Notes: generated by a model not told the origin, from the sequence alone. A stretch of DNA of 64,000 nt from G965279355 sp965279355 (GCA_965279355.1 OZ257155.1:372001-436000); one strand, 5' to 3'. Counted from the first letter of the stretch, positions 1 to 7,597 are shown. Made by a program: numbers and translations.

Positions 1-864
1 GATCTGCTGCGCCGATCTCTCGGCCAGACGATTGTGATCGAGGCGAAACATTTTCCGGCTGAACTGAAGGTCATGGCCGATGCCGGGCAGCTCGAGAATG
101 TCCTGCTCAATCTGGCCATCAATGCGCGAGATGCGATGCCCGATGGCGGCCGCCTGATTGTCGAAACCGCGGTTATCGATGTCGACCAGGCGCATCGTGC
201 CTTGAGCGGTCTTCCCACGGGTCGATATGCCGTGCTGTCGGTCACCGATACAGGGACCGGAATGAGCGAACAGGTGCGCGAGCGCGCGTTCGAGCCGTTC
301 TTCACGACGAAGGGGACAGGGAAGGGAAGCGGCCTTGGTCTCAGTATGATCTACGGCTTCGTCAAGCAGTCCGGCGGTCATGTGCAGCTGTATAGCGAGC
401 TCGGACTGGGAACCACCGTCCGCATCTACCTTCCTTATGAACTCACGGCGGGGCAGGAAACCGGCCCCCAGGGATCCGGGGACGATCTGCGAGATGCCGT
501 CGAGACGGTGCTTGTCGTGGAGGACGACCCGCGGGTTCGCCGCGTTTCGGTTCGCCGATTAGTTGAGCTGGGTTACAAGATTCTGGAAGCGGAGAATGGC
601 CCCGAAGCGATGAAGATCATCGAAGCAAATGCTGACATCGATCTTCTATTCACCGATGTCGTCATGCCGGGTGGCATATCCGGTGTCGATCTGGCACTTC
701 AGGCAAAGAAGCTCAGGCCAGACCTCAGGATTCTTTTTACATCGGGATATGCCGACCCGAATATCGTGAAGGAAGGTCTGCTAAAAACCGATGCCGGGTG
801 GCTTGGCAAGCCTTATAGCAGCAACGACCTCAAAAAGAGCCTGCACGAACTGCTGGACCGCTAG
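1..864 (+). CDS. Hybrid sensor histidine kinase with C-terminal receiver (5' end outside window)
   Basis: The reading frame is already open at base 1, so the sensor and dimerisation parts lie upstream of the window. What remains is a HATPase domain followed by a CheY-like receiver. The N box (LNLAINARDAMPDGG), G1 box (VTDTGTGMS), F box (FEPFFTTK) and G2 box (GSGLGLSMIYGFVKQSGG) are intact, so ATP binding should work. The receiver begins near VLVVEDDPRVRR and has its phospho-acceptor Asp in LLFTDVVMPGG. Kinases with this end usually pass phosphate to the fused receiver or on to a phosphotransfer protein. The gene runs toward an OmpR-type regulator on the other strand with only 7 bases between them, so the two are not one operon and any partnership is unproven. 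The signal sensed cannot be told from this fragment. Confidence 0.9.
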   Translation, partial: DLLRRSLGQTIVIEAKHFPAELKVMADAGQLENVLLNLAINARDAMPDGGRLIVETAVIDVDQAHRALSGLPTGRYAVLSVTDTGTGMSEQVRERAFEPFFTTKGTGKGSGLGLSMIYGFVKQSGGHVQLYSELGLGTTVRIYLPYELTAGQETGPQGSGDDLRDAVETVLVVEDDPRVRRVSVRRLVELGYKILEAENGPEAMKIIEANADIDLLFTDVVMPGGISGVDLALQAKKLRPDLRILFTSGYADPNIVKEGLLKTDAGWLGKPYSSNDLKKSLHELLDR

Positions 865-871
865 CGGCAGG

Positions 872-1615
872 TTAATGCCTGGAAATCGTCGCCGCGAAAA
901 TGTAGCCGGCGCCGCGGACGGTCTTGATGAGTGTCGGATTGGCCGGGTCCGCCTCGATTTTCTTACGCAGGCGGCCGACCTGAGTGTCGATGGCCCGATC
1001 GAATGCCGCCCATTCGCGGCCTTTCGCCAGATCCATGAGCTGGTCGCGGTTAAGGACGCGATTTGGGTGCTTCGCCAGCACGCTCAGAAGCTCGAATTCG
1101 CCGGTTGAAAGGCTGACCGGCTTGCCGGCGGGATCGGTCAGTTCCCGGCGCGAAAAGCAGAGCCGCCAGCCGTCGAAGACGATGGCGTCGTCTTGATCCG
1201 GGCTTGCCTGAGGCTGCGGTGCCGGTTCTGCTGGCTGCGGGTGAGGGGCAGTGCGGCGCAAGACCGTCCGTATCCGGGCAAGGATTTCACGGAGGTGGAA
1301 GGGCTTGGCAACATAATCGTCGGCACCGGCTTCAAGCCCGGCCACCCGATCGATGACGTCGCTTTTCCCCGTCAACATGATGATGGGAATTTCAGACCGC
1401 TGCCGGATAAAGCGGGCCAGCGATAACCCATCCTCGCCTGGCATCATCAGGTCGAGCAGAACGACACTGACGGGAGCTTTCTCAAGGGCTGCACGCATTT
1501 CCGTGCCATCGGCGGCTTCCGTTACGGAGAAGCCCTCGTCAACAAGGTAGCGCCGCAGCATCGTGCGTATCCGCGCTTCGTCATCGACAACCAGAATATG
1601 CAACGGGTCGCTCAT
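872..1615 (-). CDS. OmpR/PhoB-family response regulator
   Basis: A 247-residue two-domain DNA-binding response regulator. The receiver (residues about 7-120) shows the acidic pair in VVDDEAR, the phospho-acceptor in VVLLDLMMPGEDG, the Thr in IIMLTGKSD and the Lys in DYVAKPFH. A Pro/Gln-rich linker follows, then a winged helix ending in the usual KTVRGAGYIF hairpin. The open frame reaches back to 2035, but the start at 1615 (MSDPLHILVVDDE) gives the normal family length and has CCGGAGAA just before the ATG. No kinase gene follows it on the same strand. A perfect 8-bp direct repeat with 10-bp period lies about 40 bases upstream, a typical arrangement for binding by this family, so autoregulation is plausible. 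Confidence 0.93.
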   Translation of the reverse strand: MSDPLHILVVDDEARIRTMLRRYLVDEGFSVTEAADGTEMRAALEKAPVSVVLLDLMMPGEDGLSLARFIRQRSEIPIIMLTGKSDVIDRVAGLEAGADDYVAKPFHLREILARIRTVLRRTAPHPQPAEPAPQPQASPDQDDAIVFDGWRLCFSRRELTDPAGKPVSLSTGEFELLSVLAKHPNRVLNRDQLMDLAKGREWAAFDRAIDTQVGRLRKKIEADPANPTLIKTVRGAGYIFAATISRH

Positions 1616-1655
1616 TTCTCCGGTGATTTTACACAATAAGGGCGGGAAGAGGAGT

Positions 1656-1673
1656 CTGTCACAAACTGTCACA
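1656..1673. promoter_or_regulatory. Direct repeat, likely OmpR-type operator
   Basis: CTGTCACA occurs at 1656-1663 and again at 1666-1673, an exact repeat with a 10-bp period. OmpR-family regulators bind tandem half-sites on one face of the helix at 10-11 bp spacing. The site lies in the 165-base space between the divergent OmpR-type (start 1615) and FNR-type (start 1781) genes and could act on either. The binding protein is inferred from position only. Confidence 0.5.
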
Positions 1674-1780
1674 GTCGGTTTCCAAACGACGAAAAAAAGG
1701 CTTCCGATGACATACGTGAGTGACCTGGCCGCATTAAACGGGTGCATCCGAAATATTCGGAAAGATCGAGGAGGCCACCC

Positions 1781-2479
1781 ATGCAGGTTCAGGCACTTTC
1801 CAGCGCTCCGAAGTTCGAAGTCGCCCAGCTTGCTGTCTGTCGGGGCCTCGCCAAACAGGCAGCCAGTCATGTCGCGGCGATCAGTACGCTGAAAAAGAAG
1901 ACCGCCGGCGAAATGCTTTTCTCCGAAGGCGACGATTGCGAGGGCATTTACGAGGTGGTGACCGGGACATTGCGTCTCTACAAGCTGCTGCCGGATGGCC
2001 GGAAGCAGATTATGGGCTTTCCGTCGACCGGGCATCTACTCGGGCTTTCGCCGGAAGGGACGCATGTCTACACGGCGGAGGCCGTGTCCGATGTCGTTCT
2101 TTGCCGATATCCGCGCGCTTCCCTTGAGCGGCTGATGGAGAGCGTTCCCGGGCTGGCGCGCCGGCTGTGGGCGGTGACCTCTGACGAACTGCGGTTTGCG
2201 CAGGACCAGATGCTGCTGCTCGGCTGCAAGACGGCAACAGAAAAGGTCGCAAGCTTCCTGCTTCTGCTGCGGGACCAGCAAAAAGTTACCAACGGTGAGA
2301 TCGCTGTCCCGATGACCCGCGGCGATATGGCCGCCTACCTGGGCATGACAATCGAAACGGTGTCGCGCACGCTGACGAAGTTCAAGCGCGACAAGCTTAT
2401 CGAATTGCCGACGTTGACACGTGTCACGTTTGTCGATGAGGAAGCCCTGGAAGAACTCGCGTCCGGCGACGGCGAGTAA
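1781..2479 (+). CDS. Crp/Fnr-family transcription regulator, FixK-like
   Basis: A 232-residue regulator with a cyclic-nucleotide-binding-type beta-roll (residues about 15-130), a long dimer helix and a C-terminal helix-turn-helix. The recognition helix reads ETVSRTLTKFKR; the E..SR pattern is that of FNR/FixK proteins, which bind TTGAT-N4-ATCAA. Cysteines are present, but not in the CxxC plus CxxxxxC spacing that holds the oxygen-sensing 4Fe-4S cluster of FNR, so this resembles FixK/DNR proteins controlled in another way. The start at 1781 is preceded by GAGGAGG; the upstream GTG at 1742 in the same frame has no such site. Three FNR-type boxes in the next 11 kb, at the fix genes and a dioxygenase, are its likely targets. 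A small palindrome, CCGAA-ATA-TTCGG at 1748-1760, lies just upstream. Confidence 0.93.
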   Translation: MQVQALSSAPKFEVAQLAVCRGLAKQAASHVAAISTLKKKTAGEMLFSEGDDCEGIYEVVTGTLRLYKLLPDGRKQIMGFPSTGHLLGLSPEGTHVYTAEAVSDVVLCRYPRASLERLMESVPGLARRLWAVTSDELRFAQDQMLLLGCKTATEKVASFLLLLRDQQKVTNGEIAVPMTRGDMAAYLGMTIETVSRTLTKFKRDKLIELPTLTRVTFVDEEALEELASGDGE

Positions 2480-2493
2480 TCCGGAATACGCCC

Positions 2494-2940
2494 ATGCGAG
2501 TGCCAGGCTCCGGAGCACAAGGTCATGCGCTGGTGGTAGCGGCGGACGCCGACACCAGGAACACATGCCGCCTTGCATTGCGGCGACTGGGCCTGTCGGT
2601 TTCCAGTCTCGATAGCGGTGTGGCGGCAATTGTCGCAGTCCGCGAGCGAGCGCCCGATGTGGTGATCCTCGATCCGCAGCTTCGGGATAGCTCGGCCGCC
2701 GAAGTCATCGCCTGGCTTCGTTCGAACCCCGCCGCGCAGTTTGCGCCGATCGTCGTGCTGGGACGCTATCCGTTCAATGCCGGCGACGGGCAGCATCGTA
2801 ATGTCGTTGTCCTCAAAACGCCGTCGGGCGCTGCAATCGGACGGGTCGTGGAGACGCTTCTTAACAAAGGGGCTGGCTCGATCCGCCCAATTCCAGAGGC
2901 GGCTTCCGATAAATCCTATCAGGTGGAATCAGGAAGTTAG
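2494..2940 (+). CDS. Stand-alone receiver-like protein, incomplete active site
   Basis: A 148-residue protein with the fold signature of a response-regulator receiver and no output domain. The first strand ALVVAADADTR carries acidic residues, the third strand VVILDPQLRD offers a phospho-acceptor Asp, and VVVLKTPSG matches the conserved Lys region. The conserved Ser/Thr after strand 4 is replaced (IVVLGRYP), so signalling on phosphorylation may be altered. The last 25 residues look disordered. It starts 14 bases after the FixK-like gene, on the same strand, and is followed 9 bases later by the eRF1-like gene, which suggests co-transcription. No clear Shine-Dalgarno is seen. It may be a phosphate sink or an adaptor in low-oxygen control; this is inference. 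Confidence 0.75.
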   Translation: MRVPGSGAQGHALVVAADADTRNTCRLALRRLGLSVSSLDSGVAAIVAVRERAPDVVILDPQLRDSSAAEVIAWLRSNPAAQFAPIVVLGRYPFNAGDGQHRNVVVLKTPSGAAIGRVVETLLNKGAGSIRPIPEAASDKSYQVESGS

Positions 2941-2949
2941 GAGGCCGAA

Positions 2950-3369
2950 ATGCCAAAGCTTATGAAACCGAAAAGTCATCATTTTCACGCGGTTGTCTGG
3001 ATCGATCACCGCGAGGCCCGCGTCTTTCACTTCAATGCCGACGAGGTGGAAAACATGACCATCCGTCCGGAACATCCGACCCGGCATCTCCATCATCGGG
3101 CGGGAACCCTGGGCGATGGGCACGAGCCGATGGACCCTTATTTTTTCCGGGCGGTTGCGGCGGCCATCGACGATGCGAAGGCCGTTCTGATTGTCGGCCC
3201 AGGTCTGGCGAAGTCGGAGTTCGTCAAGCACCTCCATCGCCACGAAGCCGATCTCGTGGAACGGATCGCCGGGATCGAAAGCAGCGATCATCCGAGCGAC
3301 GGGAAGCTCGTCGATCACGCCAGGGCCTATTTCAAGGCGGCGGATCGGATGTCGCCACAGATTGCCTGA
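2950..3369 (+). CDS. eRF1-domain-like 'translational machinery' family protein
   Basis: A 139-residue cytoplasmic protein starting MPKLMKPKSHHFHAVVWIDH. The pattern AVVWIDHREARVFHF, then a His-rich stretch, then KAVLIVGPGLAKSEFVKHL is that of a small family annotated in rhizobia and relatives as translational machinery or host-attachment proteins, built like domain 3 of archaeal/eukaryotic release factor eRF1. The biochemical role of the family is not established. A ribosome site (GGAGG at 2940-2944) precedes the ATG, and the gene begins 9 bases after the receiver-like gene. In this position it is probably part of the low-oxygen regulon. The family assignment is from sequence pattern only. 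Confidence 0.7.
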   Translation: MPKLMKPKSHHFHAVVWIDHREARVFHFNADEVENMTIRPEHPTRHLHHRAGTLGDGHEPMDPYFFRAVAAAIDDAKAVLIVGPGLAKSEFVKHLHRHEADLVERIAGIESSDHPSDGKLVDHARAYFKAADRMSPQIA

Positions 3370-3412
3370 CGCCTCGAACTCATCACGCACATTGATCTGA
3401 AAGGAGACGACT

Positions 3413-3505
3413 ATGATGCCGGGTGAAATTGCATATCTGAGCGGTGCAATTGCCGTATTTCTCATTTTCGCCGCGGTTTTGGCCTACGTCAGCAGCGAGG
3501 AATAG
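3413..3505 (+). CDS. 30-residue single-span membrane peptide
   Basis: A very short frame of 30 codons plus stop, preceded by a strong ribosome site (AAGGAGACG, 5 bases from the ATG). The peptide has a charged N-terminus (MMPGE), one continuous hydrophobic stretch of about 20 residues (AIAVFLIFAAVLAYV) and an acidic tail (SSEE). It is therefore a likely one-pass inner-membrane microprotein. It sits between the eRF1-like gene and the SafE-type gene, in a region devoted to the cbb3 oxidase, where small one-span subunits are common. It is followed by a hairpin (GCCCGG/CCGGGC, 3513-3529) without a T tract. No homolog was recognised; the reading rests on the ribosome site and composition. Confidence 0.6.
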   Translation: MMPGEIAYLSGAIAVFLIFAAVLAYVSSEE

Positions 3506-3529
3506 CGTGTCTGCCCGGTTTTGCCGGGC

Positions 3530-3543
3530 TTGACGGGGATCAA
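3530..3543. promoter_or_regulatory. FNR/FixK box before the SafE-type gene
   Basis: TTGACGGGGATCAA matches the FNR/FixK consensus TTGAT-N4-ATCAA at 9 of 10 fixed positions. It lies about 36 bases before the ATG at 3579, immediately after the hairpin at 3513-3529. The FixK-like regulator at 1781-2479 is the obvious candidate to bind it. Confidence 0.6.
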
Positions 3544-3578
3544 TCCGCCGCGATCCAGTGGCTGCTATAGTTGTTGCT

Positions 3579-4310
3579 ATGGCAGAACACGGGCATCTCG
3601 TCGACTTCATCGCCAGTGGTTATCCGGTCCTCATGACCATGCTACTCGCTGGCCTGCTGGGTGGTCTGACTCATTGTGCGGGCATGTGCGGGCCCTTTGT
3701 CATGGCTCAGGTCGCGGCGCGTCTGGACGCTGGGCCTGGAGCGGATTTTGGCGTGGTGTCCCGTTTGCGGCTTGCCAGTCTCATTCCGTACCATCTCGGA
3801 CGTTTGACTACGTACACCGCGCTCGGCGCGGCTGCAGGCGCACTGGGGAGCGTCATTGTCGCGAATGGATCGCTGGGATGGCTTTCCGGAGTCTTTCTCA
3901 TTCTGGCCGCGACGATCTTTCTGGCTCAGGCGTTCGGCCATTCCGTGCGCATTTCGGCGCTAGAGCGGGTGCTTTCGGCTGTCACGAGCCGACTGCAGCG
4001 CAGCCTTGGCCACGCGCGCGCAAAGCCGGAGGGACTGCATGGCTACCTGCTGGGGGTCACCCTGGGTTTCCTTCCCTGCGGGCTGCTGTATGGCGCGCTG
4101 GCTGCATCTCTGGGGTGCGGGGCTGCGTGGATTGGCGCGGCCAATATGGCCGCGTTCACTGTCGGGACGTTTCCGGCATTGCTTGCGGTCGGGTATGGCG
4201 GCGTCGTGCTCGGCGCCTACCGTCGAGCCGCCATCCTGCGGTTCGCGCGGCCGCTGATGGTCGTTAACGCGATGCTGCTCATCGCGCTCGCGGTGCGGGA
4301 CTTTATCTGA
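3579..4310 (+). CDS. SafE/DsbD-like membrane protein of the cbb3 oxidase region
   Basis: About 243 residues, almost entirely membrane segments (around six). Near the N-terminus is GGLTHCAGMCGPF, the HCxGMCGP motif of the 'sulfite exporter TauE/SafE' (DsbD transmembrane-like) family found beside ccoGHIS genes in many proteobacteria. The paired cysteines suggest thiol or copper handling during oxidase maturation, but the exact substrate is not known for the family. A second conserved segment, GVTLGFLPCGLLYGAL, carries another Cys and is typical. An in-frame GTG at 3558 would add seven residues; neither start has a good ribosome site. It meets the DUF2189 gene tail to tail with one base between them. 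The FNR box at 3530 indicates induction at low oxygen. Confidence 0.85.
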   Translation: MAEHGHLVDFIASGYPVLMTMLLAGLLGGLTHCAGMCGPFVMAQVAARLDAGPGADFGVVSRLRLASLIPYHLGRLTTYTALGAAAGALGSVIVANGSLGWLSGVFLILAATIFLAQAFGHSVRISALERVLSAVTSRLQRSLGHARAKPEGLHGYLLGVTLGFLPCGLLYGALAASLGCGAAWIGAANMAAFTVGTFPALLAVGYGGVVLGAYRRAAILRFARPLMVVNAMLLIALAVRDFI

Positions 4311-4311
4311 A

Positions 4312-5085
4312 CTATTCGACCAGATCCCGATAGGCATGCCAGCTGGCATGGCCGATCAACGGTAGCGCGACGATCAGTCCAATATAGAGCGTGGCGAAAC
4401 CCAGCCCCGTGAAGATCACGATCAGCGCGGCCCAGAGCGCCATGGCCTGCCAGTTCAGCCTGACGGATGTCCAGCTTGTTGCAATCGCCGTGAAAACGCT
4501 GACGTCGCGATCGAGAAGCATGGGGATGGAGATGACACTGATCGCGAAGGCGAGGGTAGCCAGCACACCGCCGATCAGTGTCCCGGTCACGAGAAATGGC
4601 AGACTGACGGAGGAAAAGAAGATCAGGTCGATGAGGCGATCCAGCGGCGGGGTGGTGCTCTGGAAAAAGAGGGCGAACAGGAGCGTCGCCAGGCGGACCC
4701 AGGCCAGATGCAACAGCATCAGGATCAGCCCCATCAGCGCGATCTGCGGGAGATTGCGCCGGATGGCCGCGACGGCCTGCAGGGCATCCACGGGTTCCCC
4801 ACGTTCACGGCACCGGCTCACCTCGTAAACGGCACAGGCGAGCAGGGGAGAGATCAGAAAGAAACCGGCCAGCAACGGCAGCAGCAGGTAGAAATGTCCG
4901 GCTAGGAGCAAGCCTGCCGTCAGCACCACGCTGATAGCAAAAAGGACCAGGCCGAGGCTCAGGCTCGCCCGTGGGACATTGACCAAATCTTCCCAGCCGC
5001 GAGCGAGCCACATCCAGGGCCGGTCGAGCGCCACTTTCCGAATCCGCGGACTGGGGGTCACAAAGACCGGGACGGTTTCCGACAT
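4312..5085 (-). CDS. DUF2189-family integral membrane protein
   Basis: A 257-residue protein with a short cytoplasmic N-terminus (MSETVPVFVTPSPRIRKV) and about six membrane spans. The opening RPWMWLARGWEDL, the early SLGLVLFAIS span and the SPLLACAVYEVSRCRERGEPV loop match the DUF2189 family, whose function is unknown. In alphaproteobacteria this family often neighbours cytochrome oxidase genes, as here: it is divergent from fixN, and the palindromic FNR box at 5141-5154 lies between the two starts and could serve both. A role in oxidase assembly or membrane adaptation is possible but not shown. Start chosen at the ATG giving the usual family N-terminus. Confidence 0.8.
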   Translation of the reverse strand: MSETVPVFVTPSPRIRKVALDRPWMWLARGWEDLVNVPRASLSLGLVLFAISVVLTAGLLLAGHFYLLLPLLAGFFLISPLLACAVYEVSRCRERGEPVDALQAVAAIRRNLPQIALMGLILMLLHLAWVRLATLLFALFFQSTTPPLDRLIDLIFFSSVSLPFLVTGTLIGGVLATLAFAISVISIPMLLDRDVSVFTAIATSWTSVRLNWQAMALWAALIVIFTGLGFATLYIGLIVALPLIGHASWHAYRDLVE

Positions 5086-5140
5086 TGGGGGCTTCCTCGC
5101 TAATTTGTCAGCAAAAAAGACCAGTTTGATGGGCTTGGCA

Positions 5141-5154
5141 TTGACCTACGTCAA
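5141..5154. promoter_or_regulatory. FNR/FixK box before fixN
   Basis: TTGACCTACGTCAA is a perfect dyad of the half-site TTGAC, the variant often seen in FixK targets. It is centred about 66 bases before the fixN start, which leaves room for a promoter with the activator near -40. It also lies 56 bases from the start of the divergent DUF2189 gene. Confidence 0.7.
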
Positions 5155-5213
5155 AGTGCACGAGCCAACAGCGTGATCACCTAGTCGGCATTGTTACCGG
5201 CTGGGGAATCCAA

Positions 5214-6689
5214 ATGGCTGCGGCCCATGATCTTACAAGCAGTTCCATCGCGGGAGAGCACGGCACGTCTCCCTATATTGACGATGTCATTCGCGCCTTT
5301 GTTCTGGCGACGATCTTCTGGGGCGTCGTTGCATTCTCGGCCGGTGTTTACATCGCCTTCCAGCTCGCTTTTCCGGCGCTGAACCTCGGACTCGAGTGGA
5401 CGACCTTTGGCCGGCTCCGTCCCGTGCATACGTCGGCGGCGATCTTTGCCTTCGGCGGAAGCGCCCTGATCGGAACATCTTTTCATGTGGTCCAGCGCAC
5501 CTGTCGCGCAAGGCTGTGGGGCGGCGAGGGGTTGGCCTGGTTTGTCTTCTGGGGCTATCAGGCCTTCATCGTTCTGGCCGCAAGCGGCTATGTCCTCGGC
5601 ATCACGCAGGGCAAGGAGTACGCGGAGCCCGAATGGTATGTCGATTTGTGGCTGACCGTCGTCTGGGTCGCCTATCTCGTGATCTTTGTTGGCACGCTGC
5701 TGCGGCGCAATGAGCCGCACATCTACGTCGCCAACTGGTTTTATCTCGCATTCATCATCACGATCGCGATGCTGCACATCGTGAACAACCTTGCGATGCC
5801 GGTCTCGCTGTTCGGCGTCAAAAGCTATTCAGCCGCGGCCGGCGTCCAGGATGCGATGATCCAGTGGTGGTATGGCCACAACGCGGTCGGTTTCTTCCTG
5901 ACCGCCGGTTTTCTTGGAATGATGTACTACTACATCCCAAAGCGCGCCGAGCGGCCGGTCTACTCCTACCGCCTCTCCATCATTCACTTCTGGGCGCTGA
6001 TCTTCCTCTACATCTGGGCCGGCCCTCATCATCTGCATTACACGGCGCTGCCGGACTGGGCGCAGACGCTCGGCATGACGTTCTCGATCATGCTGTGGAT
6101 GCCGTCCTGGGGCGGCATGATCAATGGCCTGATGACGCTCTCCGGTGCCTGGGACAAGCTGCGCACCGATCCGGGCCTCCGCTTCTCCGTTACCGCTGTC
6201 GGCTTCTACGGCATGTCGACGTTTGAAGGGCCGGTGATGTCGATCAAGCCGGTCAATGCGCTCAGCCACTATACCGACTGGACGATCGGTCACGTTCATT
6301 CGGGCGCACTGGGCTGGGTCGCGTTCATCGTGTTCGGCGCCCTCTACTATCTGGTGCCGGCGCTGTGGAACCGCCGTGACGTTTATTCGACGCGCCTGAT
6401 CAGCTGGCATTTCTGGATCTCGACCATGGGCATCGTGCTCTACATCACCTCGATGTGGGTGTCGGGAATCATGCAGGGCCTGATGTGGCGCGCGTATGAC
6501 GAGCTCGGCTTCCTTCAGTATTCCTTCGTGGAAACCGTGGTCGCGATGCATCCGTTCTACGTGATCCGCGCACTCGGCGGAGTGATGTTCCTGACCGGCG
6601 CTCTCATCATGGTCTACAATTTCTGGCGCACCATCCGGGATGAGTCGCCCGAAAATCAGGCCGTCAGCGTTCCCGTCGCGGCCGAGTGA
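5214..6689 (+). CDS. ccoN/fixN: cbb3-type cytochrome c oxidase subunit I
   Basis: The catalytic subunit (491 residues) of the high-affinity cbb3 oxidase, which reduces oxygen to water in the inner membrane and pumps protons at low oxygen. It has about 12 spans. Recognisable ligands are the heme-b region FHVVQRTC, the copper-B region WWYGHNAVGFF, the GPHHLHYTALPDW pair of histidines, and TIGHVHSGALGW near the high-spin heme. Length is typical. It is the first gene of a tight eight-gene array in the order N-O-Q-P-G-H-I-S; fixO begins 11 bases after it. An FNR/FixK box lies upstream, so it should be induced under micro-oxic conditions. Confidence 0.97.
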   Translation: MAAAHDLTSSSIAGEHGTSPYIDDVIRAFVLATIFWGVVAFSAGVYIAFQLAFPALNLGLEWTTFGRLRPVHTSAAIFAFGGSALIGTSFHVVQRTCRARLWGGEGLAWFVFWGYQAFIVLAASGYVLGITQGKEYAEPEWYVDLWLTVVWVAYLVIFVGTLLRRNEPHIYVANWFYLAFIITIAMLHIVNNLAMPVSLFGVKSYSAAAGVQDAMIQWWYGHNAVGFFLTAGFLGMMYYYIPKRAERPVYSYRLSIIHFWALIFLYIWAGPHHLHYTALPDWAQTLGMTFSIMLWMPSWGGMINGLMTLSGAWDKLRTDPGLRFSVTAVGFYGMSTFEGPVMSIKPVNALSHYTDWTIGHVHSGALGWVAFIVFGALYYLVPALWNRRDVYSTRLISWHFWISTMGIVLYITSMWVSGIMQGLMWRAYDELGFLQYSFVETVVAMHPFYVIRALGGVMFLTGALIMVYNFWRTIRDESPENQAVSVPVAAE

Positions 6690-6700
6690 GGATAGGTGCC

Positions 6701-7426
6701 ATGAAATTCCGTCATGATATCATTGAGAAGAACGTCATCCTTCTGGCGATCCTCACGCTGATCACCGTCTCGATCGGCGGGCTGGTACAGATCATTCCGC
6801 TGTTCACCATCGAGACGACAATCGAGCGCGTCCAGGGCGTGCGGCCTTACACGCCGCTCGAATTGATGGGCCGCAACATCTATGTGCGCGAGGGTTGCTA
6901 TACCTGCCATAGCCAGCAGATCCGTCCGTTCAAGGACGAAGTCGAGCGCTACGGTCACTACAGCCTTGCCGCCGAGAGCATGTACGACCATCCGTTCCAG
7001 TGGGGCTCCAAGCGGACGGGGCCTGATCTGGCGCGCGTCGGCGGTAAATACTCAAGCGAGTGGCACGCCGCGCATCTGATCGAGCCACGGTCCGTGGTGC
7101 CGGAATCCATCATGCCGCCATACGCATTCCTGGCCGAAAAGTCTCTTCGCTACGCTGATATCGCGGACCATCTGAAGGCCAGTCGCATGGTCGGTGTGCC
7201 CTACACGGACGAGATGATTGCGAACGCCGCAGCCGATCTGACGGCGCAATCGAACCCCGATGCCGACACCGATGCATTGTTGAAGCGATACCCGAAAGCG
7301 GTGGTGGCCGATTTCGACGGTCTTCCGAACCGGGTGACTGAGATGGATGCCATCGTGGCCTATCTCCAGATGCTCGGGACGCTCGTGAAATTCACGGACG
7401 TCCGGCTTGAAGATCTCCGGCAGTAG
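6701..7426 (+). CDS. ccoO/fixO: cbb3-type cytochrome c oxidase mono-heme subunit II
   Basis: A 241-residue membrane-anchored c-type cytochrome. An N-terminal signal anchor (ILLAILTLITVSIGGLVQIIPLF) is followed by REGCYTCHSQQIRPF, the single CxxCH heme c site, and a distal Met is available in the ESIMPPYAFL segment. It carries electrons from FixP to the FixN active site. The start at 6701 (MKFRHDIIEKN) is typical; a GTG 15 bases earlier in frame is unlikely. It lies 11 bases after fixN and 9 bases before fixQ. Confidence 0.97.
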   Translation: MKFRHDIIEKNVILLAILTLITVSIGGLVQIIPLFTIETTIERVQGVRPYTPLELMGRNIYVREGCYTCHSQQIRPFKDEVERYGHYSLAAESMYDHPFQWGSKRTGPDLARVGGKYSSEWHAAHLIEPRSVVPESIMPPYAFLAEKSLRYADIADHLKASRMVGVPYTDEMIANAAADLTAQSNPDADTDALLKRYPKAVVADFDGLPNRVTEMDAIVAYLQMLGTLVKFTDVRLEDLRQ

Positions 7427-7435
7427 GAGAAGAAG

Positions 7436-7588
7436 ATGACTTTGGAATCCCTGTATCCGTTGATTTCGGCCCTTTGGGTCGTCTGGTTCATGGCTTTGTT
7501 CATGGGCATTGTCGCCTGGGCGTTCTGGCCTTCGCGTCGGAGCAAGCTCGAAGATCATGGCCGCATTCCGTTGCGGACGCGGGAATAG
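7436..7588 (+). CDS. ccoQ/fixQ: cbb3 oxidase small subunit IV
   Basis: A 50-residue one-span protein: short N-terminus MTLESLYPL, membrane helix around WVVWFMALFMGIVAWAF, then the typical WPSRR basic stop-transfer segment and a polar tail. FixQ stabilises the FixNOP complex. A strong AGGAGAAGAAG ribosome site precedes the ATG. It lies between fixO (9 bases) and fixP (9 bases), its normal place. Confidence 0.93.
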   Translation: MTLESLYPLISALWVVWFMALFMGIVAWAFWPSRRSKLEDHGRIPLRTRE

Positions 7589-7597
7589 GAGCCGGTC

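Noticed and set aside
1616..2035. Upstream extension of the OmpR-type regulator to 387 codons
   Set aside because: The added part has no receiver-like sequence, and a good ribosome site marks the start at 1615.
3391..3405. TTGATCTGAAAGGAG as an FNR box
   Set aside because: Only the left half-site fits; the right half is the ribosome site of the 30-codon gene.
5829..6551. Minus-strand frame of 240 codons with many His and Arg
   Set aside because: Shadow of fixN. The composition is that of antisense high-GC DNA.
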